64,000 nucleotides of DNA, taken from Oidiodendron maius Zn (taxonomy: Eukaryota > Ascomycota > Leotiomycetes > Myxotrichaceae). A program made the position numbers and the translations under genes. The notes under the pieces are model-generated. The model had not been told where the DNA came from and did no database searches. It was given only the letters and a program-made list of their open reading frames with translations. Location: positions 781,389 to 845,388 of the forward strand of contig KN832889.1 in NCBI GenBank assembly GCA_000827325.1. Reading direction: 5' to 3'. Each line of letters starts with the position of its first letter. Position 1 is the first letter of the stretch. Shown here one piece after another: positions 1 through 12,477 of the stretch.

Positions 1-1412
1 TTAGGGACGCAATACAGTCTATAGGACTCGTAAGCTCTATATATAAGCTTAATGCAAGAGGACTGAGCACTTAATGTATAGGCTCTATACGTGTATCAGT
101 GCTGTATCGCCATATGCTTAAGGCCCTGATGAGAGATACAATATTGAAGCAGCTTCTCAGTCTATCAAGGGTATCTCCTAAGGGATCAGCTGCTTCTATC
201 CAATTGTACAGTACATAGATGGACGAACTTCATCGGTAGCGTTGATGAGCTTCATTACCTCCATGAAATTAACCAACGCCGCTGGAGTGCATCGTCTCTA
301 TCGTAGATCATTAGTAGACTGGTATATAAGATTTTCTATTTCCTGTACCCACTCTACGAGCGGTTCTATACCTGCTCTACGGTCTTGCCACCCGTTGTAT
401 GCGAAGCCATAAACATTATCGAGATAATCAGTGCCTAGAACATTGCTGTATGTCGCCTGATCAATATCTATTTCTGGGAGCGGAAATGTTTCAGATGCTC
501 CGCATCAATCAAGGTTTTGACACCAGTTTCTCTCTTAGGAATTTAGGTCACGGTGAGAAAATTGGACACGGTTTCCCTATCTAAATAAGTCCGGGTAACT
601 ATTTCATATTTCACTTATGCACTGGTCTAAATAGTTATTCCGAGCCTCGATAATCAAATTGGCAAAGGAGCATAAGCTTTCTGGTACGGACCTCAGGGAC
701 ATCCTATTAAATATCATCAGAGTCTAATGATGAGGTTGACTCGCCATAATTAAATTTGCAATATTTCTCGCCAAGATTTGCGCAACTGATTGTTTCCACC
801 CATTGACGATTTCCTAGCTCAAACTGGCCGACAAAGGTGTTCCACCGACCCCTAATTCTATCCTCCATCGGATGGGGGAATTAGGGTTAAGACGTCTTCA
901 AATATCACATGAAGCATGACAAAGGAGACTAAATACATAAAAGAGTTTGTGATTGAAGTATGCAGTGAGCTCTCAACCCCTTGATGTAGTATATAGTTGC
1001 TGTTCTAGGGTGCAGGAAAAGTTTAAGTGTATGAAGGTTACAGCCATAAGAGAGTCCCGCTGACGAAGCTACCTTTCTCTTTCCAGGCGACTTGAAGCAA
1101 CCCAGCTGCTCCCCTTGTCTCATTGACGGATGATATTGCACGTCGTACAATGAGCGTAGAAAATCATGCCCTGTTAAGCTCTTGAGACGGCCCAAGGCCT
1201 TGGTTGCTCAAGCCTTTAATAATAGTTAATAAACTTCGCTCAAGAAATAGGATTGTAAATAAGCTGATTTTGAAACAGAATTTATTGCAAGCTATCCAAC
1301 AATTTCCGTAAATGGGCCTAATGCTCCTCTTTTGCATAGAGGAAGGGAGGATTGTATATATCTGTAACCTAGGATTATATTACGAATCTCAGACGGCCAT
1401 CCCGTCATTCAT
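1..1412. other. AT-rich stretch without a recognisable gene
   Basis: I read both strands and found only short open frames with no family resemblance. A 9-bp inverted repeat (CCCTAATTC ... GAATTAGGG) lies at 850-886. The region looks like degraded intergenic or transposon-derived DNA. Confidence 0.5.
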
Positions 1413-2100
1413 TTAATATGCTCCTTCTATCCTGCTATAACTTGGTGCAGGAGCCAGCTTGGGGCATCCAAGGATATCTGGATTGGCGTTCCAGCCTCCA
1501 ACTTGAAGCTGAATAAGCGTACACCGCTGGGCTGCTGGGCCCAGATCTCTACAGCCAGCCAGTTCTCACCGTAATAGTTCAAGGTCCCTTTTATTCGTCA
1601 GAGTATTCTTATGCATAATAGAATGAACGATCTATTTACATACCTTGCGGAACTAGAAAAGAGAGTTGAGGTCCAATATTATTAGTATACTTCCCGAACT
1701 GATATCCATTGACCCACAACTGATCTCGGTAATTCGCTACGGCACATCGATATTAGTGGTAGCGAAATTGAAGGTCATTAGGACATCGTAGCGTTTTGGA
1801 AAATCCAAATCAAAGCTGGTTGAATATAATGCAACCCCAGCCTTAGTGATTCCCGTTTCTGGATCCCCGGAAGCCCAATTCTGGCTGCGTGGGCTAGGCC
1901 GCGTGAAGCCTTGACGTTCTGCAAACAACACACCCTTGTTCAATGGGCCGCGGGCTTTTGTCAACATAAGACTCTCTGCGCAGATTTCCACTAAGCTTCC
2001 AAGTGATTGCGAACTGATTCCGGCCGCTGAGACTGTGGCTGAGGATACCTCGGGGGCTTCTCAAACTCTTGGCGTGACTAATGATGTTGAAAATCCACAT
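1413..2100 (-). pseudogene. GH35 beta-galactosidase, 3' fragment (broken)
   Basis: Only the last fifth of a fungal secreted beta-galactosidase remains. Reading down the minus strand, the pieces match the C-terminal jelly-roll region of this family: SPRGILSHSLSGR, then GPLNKGVLFAERQGF, then a stretch ending in DLDFPKRYDV, then [20 protein letters not shown], then NYYGENWLAVEIWA, and finally an EGAY terminus just before the stop. A normal intron (GTATGT...AAAAG, 1588-1643) is still recognisable. At least two frame changes separate the blocks and the catalytic N-terminal part (some 700 residues) is missing upstream. The intact enzyme removes terminal beta-galactose, including that on xyloglucan and pectin side chains. 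The family assignment is firm from the motifs; loss of function is clear. Confidence 0.8.
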
Positions 2101-3261
2101 GGGTGAATTTGGTAGCTAGTTTGATCGCACGACTAGTGAGAAGTCAGATAATTCCTTGCTCACACGGCTGCTCCGCCTCCAAGTACTTTCGAAAGTAAGC
2201 GTCGTGCAGGCTAATTTAGAAAGTCTCTGCAGAGCCTATATTATGGTTCAAATGCCTGTTGGTTTTGCGGTTATCCCGCGTCCAGATACTGCCAGAGCTT
2301 GATCTCACCCACATCTACAGTCTACGGAGTTGCAAATCTAATGCCAAAGAGATGCCTAGCTCTCCAACCGAGATGGAGGCGTAGGTCTCCGATGTGGGGA
2401 AGCAATAGAGCAACCGGCAATATACACGCTTTTAAAGGGCCGATGATGCATGTGATTCACTCGAATTGAGAGACATTGAAGTAACACCCAACCAAACATG
2501 GCTGATCTACCGTCATGTGCAACGCTACCCCGCCGCCCAGAACTTGAATGGCAGTAGTGGCAACCTTACCAGATATCCCGGCCCCTACGCCACCCGCCCC
2601 CGCCGGGATGTTGCTCCAAGATTATTATCACCGCACTGGCTCTCTGATTTTGCTTGGCTTTCCGAATGGCCACATTTAGTACGAGAGACAAAGCGGCCGG
2701 GGACTCCACATGTCTGCATCAAGACACGTAGTGGTCGGTTCGTACACGATTATCCGGACTGGGGCCGGAGAGTAGAGTTGGAAAGATTGAAATTAACCAG
2801 CAAAATGGTGCTGATACTGAGCAGTGCTGCTCAGTTTGCCGTAGGAGGCCTTAACGATCTCGACAAGTACGGTCGGTAAGGACGCAGATGTCAACACTAC
2901 TATGACCCCGAATCCCATTGCCATAGTTTGGTAAATTTCCTAGTCAGTTTCTTAAACTTTGCTAAATATATTGTGCTGTGCAAGACTTCTGCTGGATCAG
3001 TCTCCTTCCGTCCCAGGTTAGCACTAAATCCCACGCTCTACCCTGAGATCAAGCTGCCGCTCAAAGGCAGGGTTTCACACATTTCCGACGTGGATCTGTA
3101 TATCAGAGATCGGGTAAAATGGAATCCCGGCCATTTCTGTAACCAAAAGCGCGCCAATCGTTACCATACTTTTATCTTTTGATCAAGGTGATTGGCTAGA
3201 ATAAGATTCGTAGCTTTATATCAGGCTCTCATTCGGCGTCTGATATCTAAAGACAACGATG
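2101..3261. other. Intergenic region upstream of the GH12-like gene
   Basis: No gene could be supported. Two open frames (2466-2879 and 2928-3182) have no recognisable domain and poor composition. Its right end holds the promoter of the gene at 3369. Confidence 0.4.
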
Positions 3262-3311
3262 AGGGAGGGGCGGGGGGGCGGGGAGGAGGGGCGTGCTCCC
3301 GTCTATATAAA
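3262..3311 (+). promoter_or_regulatory. G-rich CreA-like cluster and TATA box of the GH12-like gene
   Basis: A dense run of G-rich hexamers (3262-3292), including GCGGGG that fits the fungal carbon-repressor consensus SYGGRG, is followed by TATATAAA at 3304-3311, 58 bp before the ATG at 3369. Carbon catabolite repression is an inference from the motif. Confidence 0.5.
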
Positions 3312-3368
3312 GGCCGCTCTTCTTTGCATTGTATACGAAATAACCAGATCACAGATCACATTGCAATC

Positions 3369-4249
3369 ATGAAGAAGTTTCATTCCTACATCACCCACAC
3401 CCCGCTCTTCCTTCTAAGCCTTAGCGTCATAGTATACGCTGCTACTTCAAGCACATATTACTTCAAGCACTTCTCCACTTCAGGTTCTATCAGCCCCTGG
3501 TATACAAATGACAACTCTTGGGGTGTAAATGCTCCCTCTGGTACTGGTTTTGTTGTCATGGTCACTGGAGAGGACTGGGGCACCTGGTCGCCAGTTCATA
3601 CTCTACCAAAGAAACTAAACGATGTTAATCCATCTCATAATACCTGGTTCTCCCAAACCGCGAGTCCTGCTAGTGGCTCAGGATACGATGCTTGGTATGA
3701 TACGATTCCCCATGAGGTCTCAGGCTTGGAGTTTCATATCTATATACAATTACCGTTTCTAAGATTGTGGTGTCTAGTTATGATATCTTTATTGACCCCT
3801 CGGCGGCTCCTACGGATCGCAACTCTATCAATGAGGTTATGATTTGGGTTGGGTATCAGGCACCTAATGCGCCGCTATCTGATAAATACGGTGCAGATGG
3901 TAAACCTGTTCCATGGGAGACCAACGTGAGCCTTGGGGGAAGATTATGGGATGTTTACCTCTACACGTAGGTCCTGCGCAATACCTTACCTCTCTTCTAT
4001 ATCCTCTAAAGTCTGACTTTGCTAACTACTGAGGTACGCCAAACCAGATGGCCTAATGGCGGTCATACTATGAGCTACCTCGACCGAGCAAATTCAGGCT
4101 GGTGGTCTGGGAGTTTAACTCCTTTCTTTAATCATGGTATCAGTAACGGCTGGTACACCGGCGATCAGTATCTTAATAGTGTGATGGCTGGTTGGGAATT
4201 CGGGAAAGGAGACTATACTGCGTCGTCGTGGGGGGCAGTAGGATTTTAA
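3369..4249 (+). CDS. Secreted GH12-like endoglucanase/xyloglucanase
   Basis: The protein starts with a charged MKK and a hydrophobic signal segment ending near VIVYAA, and is about 250 aa after splicing, the usual GH12 size. GH12 landmarks appear in order: a Trp-rich N-terminal strand (WYTNDNSWGV), SYDIFIDPS with INEVMIWVGY, the strand GGRLWDVYLYT, the C-terminal helix FFNHGISNGWYTGDQYLNSV, and AGWEF. Two introns are needed. The second is clear (3967-4047, GTAGGT donor, GCTAAC branch site, CAG acceptor, joining YT to WPNGGHTM). The first is 47 nt, either 3717-3763 or 3731-3777. With these lengths the frame closes exactly. GH12 enzymes cut beta-1,4-glucan or xyloglucan backbones outside the cell. 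Divergence from well-known GH12 members means a related concanavalin-type glucanase family is possible. The promoter has TATA and G-rich sites. Confidence 0.65.
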
Positions 4250-4495
4250 TTCTATGTTAATAGAGACCATATCATATGAGACACTATCAAGAAAGTGTAT
4301 TGGTGGGTCTATGCACTAGCCTATATCGCGAAGCATTTTATTTATTGGTAAAATTAAGTCTGTATTGCTACCTACCTTCGTGTATGAAACTCAGAATATT
4401 AGGACATCACATTTTGATCCCTGTCGGTCTCTCACTGAAGGTTTAACTAACACTTGGTGTGTCATAGGAGCAGTGTAACACTAATACGTCTTTTC

Positions 4496-4925
4496 CTAAC
4501 GCGACACCACTGGCCGGGAGTAAGGGGGGATTGCACGATCCAGCTCTTTGAGCCCGGTGACCGCCTGAGGTCTACGGCTACAAATAGCTTGCAGAGTCCA
4601 AAAAATATTGTCAAGAGATGGCCTACCTCTTTGCTTTGAGTATTGATCGTAGATATGCTTGACTGGAACTATGATGCCCGGCCGGCTCTGCACTAGCTCC
4701 TTCCAAAGAGTAGCAAGTAGAGTTGGTGCGTTCTGTTCGGTTTGCACCTTGTAGTAGTGGAATAAATGGACCGCCCCGATATCATCGCTCCGTGCTGTTC
4801 TGCAGAGGTGATCCATAGCAATAACGGCCATCATCATCTTGCTGGATCTAGATGTGCTGGGACAGAACAACGTTTCGCCAGCTCTCTATAGCAAGCCTTT
4901 AAACTCCGGAGAGTCCAGAAACCAT
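4496..4925 (-). pseudogene. NACHT-domain NLR-like gene fragment
   Basis: The minus strand keeps the N-terminal part of a fungal NACHT NTPase: WFLDSPEFKGLL, a stop, then AGETLFCP followed by a degenerate P-loop region, MAVIAMDHLCRTARSDDIGA, and YDQYSKQRGRPSLDNIFWTL. In intact fungal NACHT-ankyrin or NACHT-WD proteins the same region reads GxPGAGKT at the P-loop; here it is STSRSSKMM, so nucleotide binding is lost. The fragment ends at the point where the Walker B region would follow. Such proteins act as cytosolic incompatibility or immune-like receptors. Family confidence comes from the continuous match around the P-loop. Confidence 0.7.
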
Positions 4926-5491
4926 TCAACATAATTTATACCTTTAGTGTTTAAGTATCTTTAATATATCCTCCTTACACATTAATCCCTATTCTCTCTA
5001 TTATACTAGCTAATACAAGCGTAATACTAGCGATAGTATCATGTAATTCCTAGGACAACTACAATGCCATAGAGCCTTAATATGTTTCTGAGACAGACTA
5101 TTTCTTATAGAACCTTTAAAGAACTCATTATATCTAGTTCATTGCACCAGCGCCTTAGCTGCGCCTTAGCCAATCGCACGCCTTAGAATTTAGCTTTAAT
5201 CCTTAAAAGAGGTAAGAAAGTTTATTAACATCCGGTTCTTATAGTTTGTAGGAACATAGTTTATTATAGGGTAGTCGGCTTAGGCCCCTTAAAACGAGCC
5301 ACTGTCAAGATCAGTTCAACTCTCTACAAGTCCGCTCACATAGTTAAATCTATCCATCAGTTGTTACAGTTAGTTGCAGAGTATAATCTTGTCTTTACTC
5401 CAGTATTAAGTCGCTTAATGCAACATTTTGTAGTGAGATGATACGCCTTCTATAGGCATTTCTAAATGCCCTTCTGCTATTCGTTCTATAC
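4926..5491. other. AT-rich intergenic stretch
   Basis: No gene seen. Short tracts rich in TA dinucleotides suggest a decayed repeat. It holds the 3' flank of the GH3 gene. Confidence 0.4.
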
Positions 5492-8002
5492 TCATTGCAC
5501 AGTGAACGTGGCGCTCCCTCTGAAATCCTTGCTTGAGCTGCCAACGAAGACAGTGAAGTCTCCAGGCTCAACTACGTACTTCATGTTGATATTCCACAGA
5601 CCCAGATCCTCCACTTTTAAGTCTACGTTGACAGTCACTGTCTCGCCGGCCTTTATGGTGACCTTCTCAAAGCCCTTGAGCTGGACGTTAGGAACTACGA
5701 TGCTTGTCATGAGATCCTTGACGTAGACTTGAACGACCTCTGCTCCGTCACGCTTTGAGTTGTTAGTGACCTGTACCGAGACTGTGATGGTGTCCTTGAC
5801 GGAGACAGTGCTCTTGGATAGGTTGACCATGGAGTATTCAAATGTAGAGTACGATTTTCCATATCCAAACTCATAGAGAGGCAGTGGGTTGTTCAGGACG
5901 TATTGGTGACCAAAGACAAGAGTGCCATTGTCATACTCCTTTCCTGCGTCGACAGGACGGCCGGAGTTCAAGTAGTCGTAATAGATTGGGGTGGTGCCCA
6001 CATCATATGGGAAGCCGACAGAGAGCTTTCCACTAGGGTTGGCGTTTCCGAAGAGGATGTCAGCGAGAGCGTTACCACCTTCCTCAGAAGGGTAGAATTG
6101 CTGCACGAGCGCTGACGCTTGTTCGGAAATCCATGCCTCTGTGATCGGCTTTCCAGATGAGAACACAACAACGGTAGGCTTTCCGGTATCTATGATGGCC
6201 TTGACGAGGGGGGCCATGGCACCAACAAGATTAAGGTTAGATACGTCTACATGCTCACCAGTTGTGGCGTTCAGGCCTTGCCAGAGCTGGTTCTGGTCGC
6301 GAGACCAGGTACCGACAACGACGACAGCGATATCTGCTGCCTGAGCGGCGGCGACGGCCTCACCAAAGCCGGACTGGTCGCTAGACCAGCGCTCGCAACC
6401 TTGTGTAAAAGTAGTGGCTATTATATGTTAGTAAGATTTGCTTCTGTGCTAGGTTAAACTAACTTCCTTTGCTTGCAGCCTTGATTCCGTCGTAGGGTGT
6501 AACTCCGTGGAGGTAGCTTCCGTTTACTACGTAATCACCATACTATACAAATATCAGCAAAAGTCATCCAAGAGGCAGTGGAGCAACTAACGTTCATGAA
6601 GCCGTGTCCCATTGGCCCGATAACAGCAATGTTAGCGGTCTTGGACAGGGGAAGAACGTTGTTGTGATTCTCAAGCAGCACGATCGACTCAGTATCTATT
6701 TGGCGAGCCAGGGCAACGTTCTCTTCGGTGTGAATGTATTTCGGAGTCTCGCTCGCTGGGACACCAAGGTATGGGTTCTCGAAGAGTCCCATGGCGAACT
6801 TCGCGCGGAGGATGCGTGAAACAGCGGTGTCGACGATTTTAACGTCCAACTTCTTGGATGCAACCATCTGCGGGATTTGGCCGTAGCTATAAGATCCACC
6901 GCCCATCTCAACATCATTGCCTGCGGGAAGTGCCTAAGATCATTAGAAAAGGACCATCTCAATATATAGAAGACTCACATAGTTGACAATAGCCTCCTTA
7001 TCAATCGGGTTGGCCTTGCACATCATGAAACTGTTGCACAGACGATCTGTTGCTCCTGCGTCACTGATGGTCCAATACTTGTAGCCCCACTCGTTTCTCA
7101 AGATCTCGGTCAATACATGGTAGTTGGCAACCATGGCAACACCATCATACGAGTTGTACGAAGTCATGATGGAGTATGCACCACCGTCGATAATGATGTG
7201 CTTGAATGGCGGAAGGTAGGTAGTTCTGAGTTCTCTCTCTCCACCGTGAACGGGACCAGTGTTGAGGCCCTGCTCGGGGGTTGCGAACGCCGCAAAATGC
7301 TTGATCGTAGCACTAACACTTCCACCTTGTAAGCCTGCAAAGATTAGCTGAATCCTGACATATTTATAGACCAAACCTACCTTTGACATATTCGTAGCCA
7401 ATCTCTCCAGCAAGGAATCCATCTTCACCAAAGGTCTCTTCCACTCTGCCATAACGCAATTCGCGAGCCAAGTCACCCAATGGTGCAAGCATTTGGTTGA
7501 CGCCGAGAGCGCGGCCTTCCTGGGCAATTGCAGCGCCCATCTTATTGATCAGGTCTCGGTTGAAGGAGCAAGCATATGCAAGTGGGGAGTTGAAGATTGT
7601 GGCGCCTCCAAGCAAGAAACCGTGGATGCCTTCGGTCTGAGCGAAGGCCGGAATCCCAAGAGTGGTGTTATGGACGAGATAGTCTTGAGCCTTCTTGATG
7701 TTCTCTGCAATCCATTGCTGGGCAACTGGATATCCGACATAGAATGAACCGCCGCGCGTGGCCATGTTCCATTCTAAACCGGTTGCGTTGAAGGCACCGG
7801 TGGTAGGGTTCATCCAGTTCCCAATGTCCCCCTGCAGCAATTGCGATGTCTTGTCTTGAATTGTCATGCGCGAGAGCAGATCTTCCACTCTGGCGTCGAC
7901 GCTCGCATTGGGATTCTTGTAGATGGGAGTTTTCTTGGAATCCGTGGCAGCATCGCCGATCGCGATGAGCAGCACCGAGGCTGCCGCAATTAGGAGCTTC
8001 AT
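5492..8002 (-). CDS. Secreted GH3 beta-glucosidase (beta-glycosidase)
   Basis: The ATG at 8002 opens a signal peptide (MKLLIAAASVLLIAIGDAA). Five exons are joined through introns 7335-7380, 6934-6978, 6543-6591 and 6418-6463, all GT-AG, and the frame closes at 774 aa, typical of GH3. Exon 1 has the GH3 N-terminal barrel with LLSRMTIQDKTSQL, TEGIHGF and GRVEETFGEDGFLAGEIG. Exon 2 has IKHFAAF and the nucleophile Asp in ISDAGATD (about residue 300). The second domain carries NIAVIGP and ADIAVVVVGTWSRDQ, and the C-terminus is a fibronectin III-like domain. The enzyme releases glucose (or possibly xylose) from the non-reducing end of beta-linked oligosaccharides outside the cell. It is divergent from the sugar transporter at 8887, suggesting shared control. 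Exact substrate cannot be read from sequence. Confidence 0.9.
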
Positions 8003-8886
8003 TGTTGAGGAGAGGGCTCCAAGGCCGGCAGATGGGAAAGTTACAGGTGTACGGTCGCTACGAGTGATCAATGATGCAATTCAATCCTTAATTGAGTTCA
8101 CGAAGCTCCATCTTATAGCCTATGCTTCCCAGCATCATCTACCGTCGAGACAGGCATCATCTTCTCTACCCGCATCCACGCCCGCTCTTCGGATGTTTCT
8201 TGGCGGTGTTCTCATCCTAAGAGTCCGCCCCCAGTGGGGAAAATGTGTCCTAAGCCAGACTGTGCTCCGCGACGGGCCACGTCTGGCAGAGATCAACACT
8301 CAATTTCCTGCGGGGTTTGACATGGATATGTTTGCCTCATAAACTAACGCATGATTGCAGCTGCAGGACTGTATTTGTGACATGAATGCACTGTATGAAC
8401 TTGAGTAGCCCCGGAAAGTGAACTGTGGATTTCCTGGTTTGTCCCACGGACGACCGAAAGGGGTAACTTCCGGTGGGGGTGGGGTTAGTCGGTCGAGACC
8501 CTGCTAAAGCATTCTATTGTTGGGATGAATTGGTCGGATCGTCCAAGCGTTGTTTTCTAGCTAACCGTCTAAGACGCCCGCGATCTTGGCGAATGAGCTT
8601 CCAAGGGATATGTAACTGCGCATTGAGGGGTAGCGTAAATTCCCTCCGGCGGCGCTCCCATAGAGCGCGCGGTCCACGCGGTAGGATCCTCGTGGATATG
8701 GCCATCAGGTCAATGCTCATGCTATGGAGCGAGATTGCAACGGAATGTTCATAATGAGCGACCTGCACCCCGCGTTACATGTTTGATGCCGGTGATTTTT
8801 TTGAACTTTTATTTGGTTTCGAGTAGAACACTCACAACCCAACCGCCAAAGCATTTTAATCACCTGAACAGGGATAGACCTTCAGC
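8003..8886. promoter_or_regulatory. Divergent promoter between GH3 and the sugar transporter
   Basis: This 884-bp region separates the two start codons and contains no gene. It includes the G-rich element TTCCGGTGGGGGTGGGGTT at 8468-8486, with two SYGGRG-type sites (GTGGGG), repeated with one mismatch at 15151-15169 upstream of the alpha-xylosidase. Confidence 0.6.
8468..8486 (+). promoter_or_regulatory. 19-bp G-rich shared element, copy 1
   Basis: TTCCGGTGGGGGTGGGGTT. It differs at one base from the copy at 15151-15169. Both contain two hexamers fitting SYGGRG, the published consensus of the carbon repressor CreA. It lies 466 bp from the GH3 start and 401 bp from the transporter start. Confidence 0.55.
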
Positions 8887-10709
8887 ATGGGCAAAATCTT
8901 CAATGTTTCGTTGGCGGTTTTCGCCGCCACAGGGTTCGTACTACTGGGATGATGCTCGGAAATAGCTGTTGACCTCTTCCAGTTCATTTCTCTTTGGCTA
9001 CGATGCCGGTGTCATGACTGATGTTATCGGATCCCCCAACTTTCTCACTTACTTCAACACTACCAATACTTCCGCCATTATTGGTGCCATCAACTCCACC
9101 TTCAATGGCGGCGCGGTCTTCGGGGCTTTGATGGGAGGTTTTACCATGGACCGTTTCGGGAGAAAGATGACTATTCAGATCGGTGCACTTATTTGCATGG
9201 TGGGAGCCATCCTCCAGTCTGCGGCTGTGAACCTGGCCATGATGCTCGTCGGCAGAATTTTGGCTGGGTGGGCTGTTGGGTTGCTCAGTATGAGTGTCCC
9301 AGTCTATCAGTCCGAATGTGCGCACCCTAAGATTCGTGGTCTTATTGTTGGCATGGCCCAGCAGATGATTGGTGTTGGCTTCATTGTGTCAGTATTTTGT
9401 TCTGGCTGGCCTCGACGAAGCTAATCTTGTCGCTAGTTCGACGTGGGTAGGATACGGAGCGCATCACCATGACCAGTCTCAATTCCAATGGCGATTTCCC
9501 CTCGCTTTCCAAGCCGTGCCATGTATAGTAAGATATTATCGTATCGTGATTGAAAAATTTATCTAAGCAATTGGCAGATCCTCGTGGTTGGCATGCTCTT
9601 TTTCCCGGAAAGCCCACGTCACTTGTTGGCCACAGACCGGGAGGACGAGGGCATGAGAGTTTTAAAGAAGCTCCACTACAACGGATCTAATGGTGTGTTT
9701 ACTACCAAGTTGCATCAATTCGCGTGGCGTTACTGACACAGGTTGCAGGCGAATGGATAGAGCAAGAATTCAATGATATCAAACAAACGATCGCAGCCGA
9801 AAAAGCCATCACAGTTCCGGGCTGGAGAGTCATGTTTACAGTGCCGCAATGGAGAACCAGATTGATGCATGGTGTCGCAGTCCAAGTATTCACGCAACTT
9901 AGTGGAATCAGTGAGTTTCTGGAGGTTCGTGCCCATTGAGAAATCATTCTCACTGCTTTAGATGTGATTGGCTACTATCAAGTTCCGATGTACAATGCTT
10001 TGGGCTTTACTAACGGCAAAGATATCCTGATCTCTGGTATCTATAACTGTGTTGGTCCATTAGCAAGTACGTATCTCAACCCATCTGCCTACCATATCGT
10101 GCTCTAAGCTTCCCTATAATATTGTTTACTAATAATCATCCAGACTTAATCTTCATCGTTTTCCTCCTAGACCGCGTCGGCCGCCGCAAGCCTCTCCTCT
10201 TCGGCACTGTCGGTATCATTTTGGCCCTTATCTGCGAAGGAGTGCTCAACTCTCTGAACGAAAATGGCACGAAGCGTGGCCTCTCCATCGGCGGCGTCTT
10301 CTTCCTTTTCTTAGTCTCCGTCATCTTCTCCGTCTCCTTCGGGCCTATCTCCTGGGTCTACATGTCCGAAGTCATGCCTATGCAGATTCGCGCTCGTGGG
10401 AACGCATTCGCCACCGGCATTGGAAACTGGCTCGTTGCGACGCTATTCGCGCAGGTCAGCCCCATTGGACTTGACAAGCTCGGTTACAAGTTCTACTTCG
10501 TATTCGTTGCATTTAATGTCGTTGTTACGCTCCCCGTCATCTTCTTCTTCTTCAAGGAGACGAATCAAGTTTCGCTGGAGGATATCGATTTACTGTTTGG
10601 CGAGAGAGCACTTGGTACGCTGCCTGAGGATTTGCACAAGGGCGGTGAGGCACACCCTGGCTTGGCGGAAGTTGAGGCAAGGGAGGAGGTCTCTGGGAAC
10701 GAATATTGA
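8887..10709 (+). CDS. MFS sugar transporter (hexose/quinate SP family)
   Basis: A plasma-membrane proton-coupled sugar porter of 496 aa. Seven exons are joined through introns 8934-8982, 9388-9436, 9528-9577, 9693-9748, 9911-9961 and 10067-10143, and the total closes in frame. Family signatures are FLFGYDAGVMTDV in TM1, DRFGRKM in the loop 2-3, GRILAGWAVGLLSMSVPVYQ, PESPRHLL, QLSGINVIGYY in TM7, DRVGRRK in loop 8-9, and FGPISWVYMSEVMPMQIRARG. The start at 8887 is chosen because the short first exon (MGKIFNVSLAVFAATG) splices into the conserved FLFGYD segment. It is divergent from a secreted GH3 enzyme and upstream of an alpha-xylosidase, so uptake of a plant-polysaccharide-derived sugar or oligosaccharide is likely. 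The specific sugar is unknown. Confidence 0.9.
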
Positions 10710-12477
10710 GGGCTTCTATTTTAAGGTTCCCAAGCCTCCTGGTCACAGAGTCACAAACAATCGTCGATAGCCATATTTAATATGAGTCGAATATTAGCTC
10801 AGGCATAACCATTTGCAGGATGTTGATATCAATCTATCTAGAGGCAAGCTAAGCGTGATTGGCTCTGTAGATAATAGCTACCATTTTCCTGGCTGTTTGG
10901 GAACTTGGCTGCCACATGTCACCCCACACTTTTCAAGAAATACACGTAAGGGATTATTAGCCATCTAAATCGCCTCAAATTAAGCCATCTATTACCCTTA
11001 AACTACACATCTGCTAACTAAGTCAAGAGATATATTACAACGGGGAAATTGATCTACTCGAGTCCGAATTAGCTGCGAAGAGACATCACTTAAACACCGT
11101 ACTGTACCATCTTCATCACAACCACAAGCTCGTACAACAACTCCCTCTAATCGCCCAAAATTTCTCCTCAGCATTAATTGGACATTGGCAAATTCGACCA
11201 TTCAGACGCAGGGAAATTACCAAGGGATGGCCCCATACCTCGTCGGCCCGCTACAGGCTTTTCAGTCCCAGTTTAAAGAGGTATCGTACATCTTAGAAAA
11301 GCGATGTACTGTACACTAGCACCGGGCTACATATGCGGGGTACTCCCCCACCGAGAAATGCCAGAACGAAGCCTAAAATGAAAGGGAGGCAGGGCTCAGG
11401 ACAGCACTAAAAGATACCTGACGATCCCCTCGGATCAGAGATTGGCCTATTTTCAGTCCCGTAAACGCTGAGGTGGAAAATATCTGTTGGCCGCAGCGCT
11501 ATTGCCCGCTGAGGCACCTCGACTTCTATGCCATGCCCATATAGTGATACGGCCGGGTGGGCGGAACCTCCCAACAGTTCTATATGACCCAGCTAGTCGG
11601 CCGTAGACAAATTGCATTATTAAAAACTTCTTCCTCTAGGTTGCATTAAACTGTGTCTTTATACTATTATCTAGCCTTTACAAAACCGCTATGAGGCTAA
11701 GCAATAGGCATTAATTTAAAGCTACTTTTACCTAGATCGAGTTCAGGGCCTATTATTAATCTAGGATATTCTTAATGTAAAGGATTAGTTCTTGTTTCCA
11801 GCCTTAATCAATATCTAGTGGATTGCGTCTTATTAATTGCATCAAACTGTAGCCGGATAGGTGCTTCCAGCCAGCTTTCTCACAGCCGCTTGATAACTGC
11901 CGGCATTGTCCCATTAAAATGACCTGCAGGGTCGGAATTGGTAACCCGGAGTCGTAGATACAGTACTATCTCTACCTTATTATATGATCCTGAACTGCTA
12001 GTAGGTAGGAGTACAATGTCCAGGTCAAGATGCTAAGTTTATGTAAGGAAAGCCGTTCAGACTCAATATGGACAGTACCACGGAGAAGGCTGGACCAGGT
12101 CTACAGTCTGTGTAGCTCTTTACGTGTGACAGACCTCGAACTCATGGTATGCTCGGAACCTATGAGTGCAGGAGTGAAAGGTGAGCGATGCTTCGTTAGG
12201 AAAGTGTAAAGGAAGAAGCGCACTGAGGAATAAATAGCTCGCCAAACATTAGGAGTGCTCAGCCTGTCTTACCCTTTATTAAAAGCCTCTAGCTTGTATA
12301 CTTTATGGATCGTTAGGAAGTAACTACAATAAATTGAACATAGAAACTCAAAACAGAGAGAGGAATGGGAATGTGGAGAAAGATATTATTCTGAAGTCGA
12401 TCTATTCTCAGCTATGCTCATCTATTTCTATCAGTAATATCTACCAGTCTCCTGGATTTTAATAATTTGCCTTTTCT
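10710..12477. other. Intergenic region with no gene seen
   Basis: The region lies between the 3' ends of the transporter and the alpha-xylosidase (convergent genes). No coding or RNA gene could be supported; some TA-rich tracts occur around 11640-11830. Confidence 0.5.

Noticed and set aside
1-6. TTAGGG at the window start as a telomere
   Set aside because: A single unit only, no tandem array.
2466-2879. 137-aa open frame upstream of the GH12-like gene
   Set aside because: No family resemblance on this strand; the opposite strand has hydrophobic bits that suggested a transporter relic, but no motif could be confirmed.
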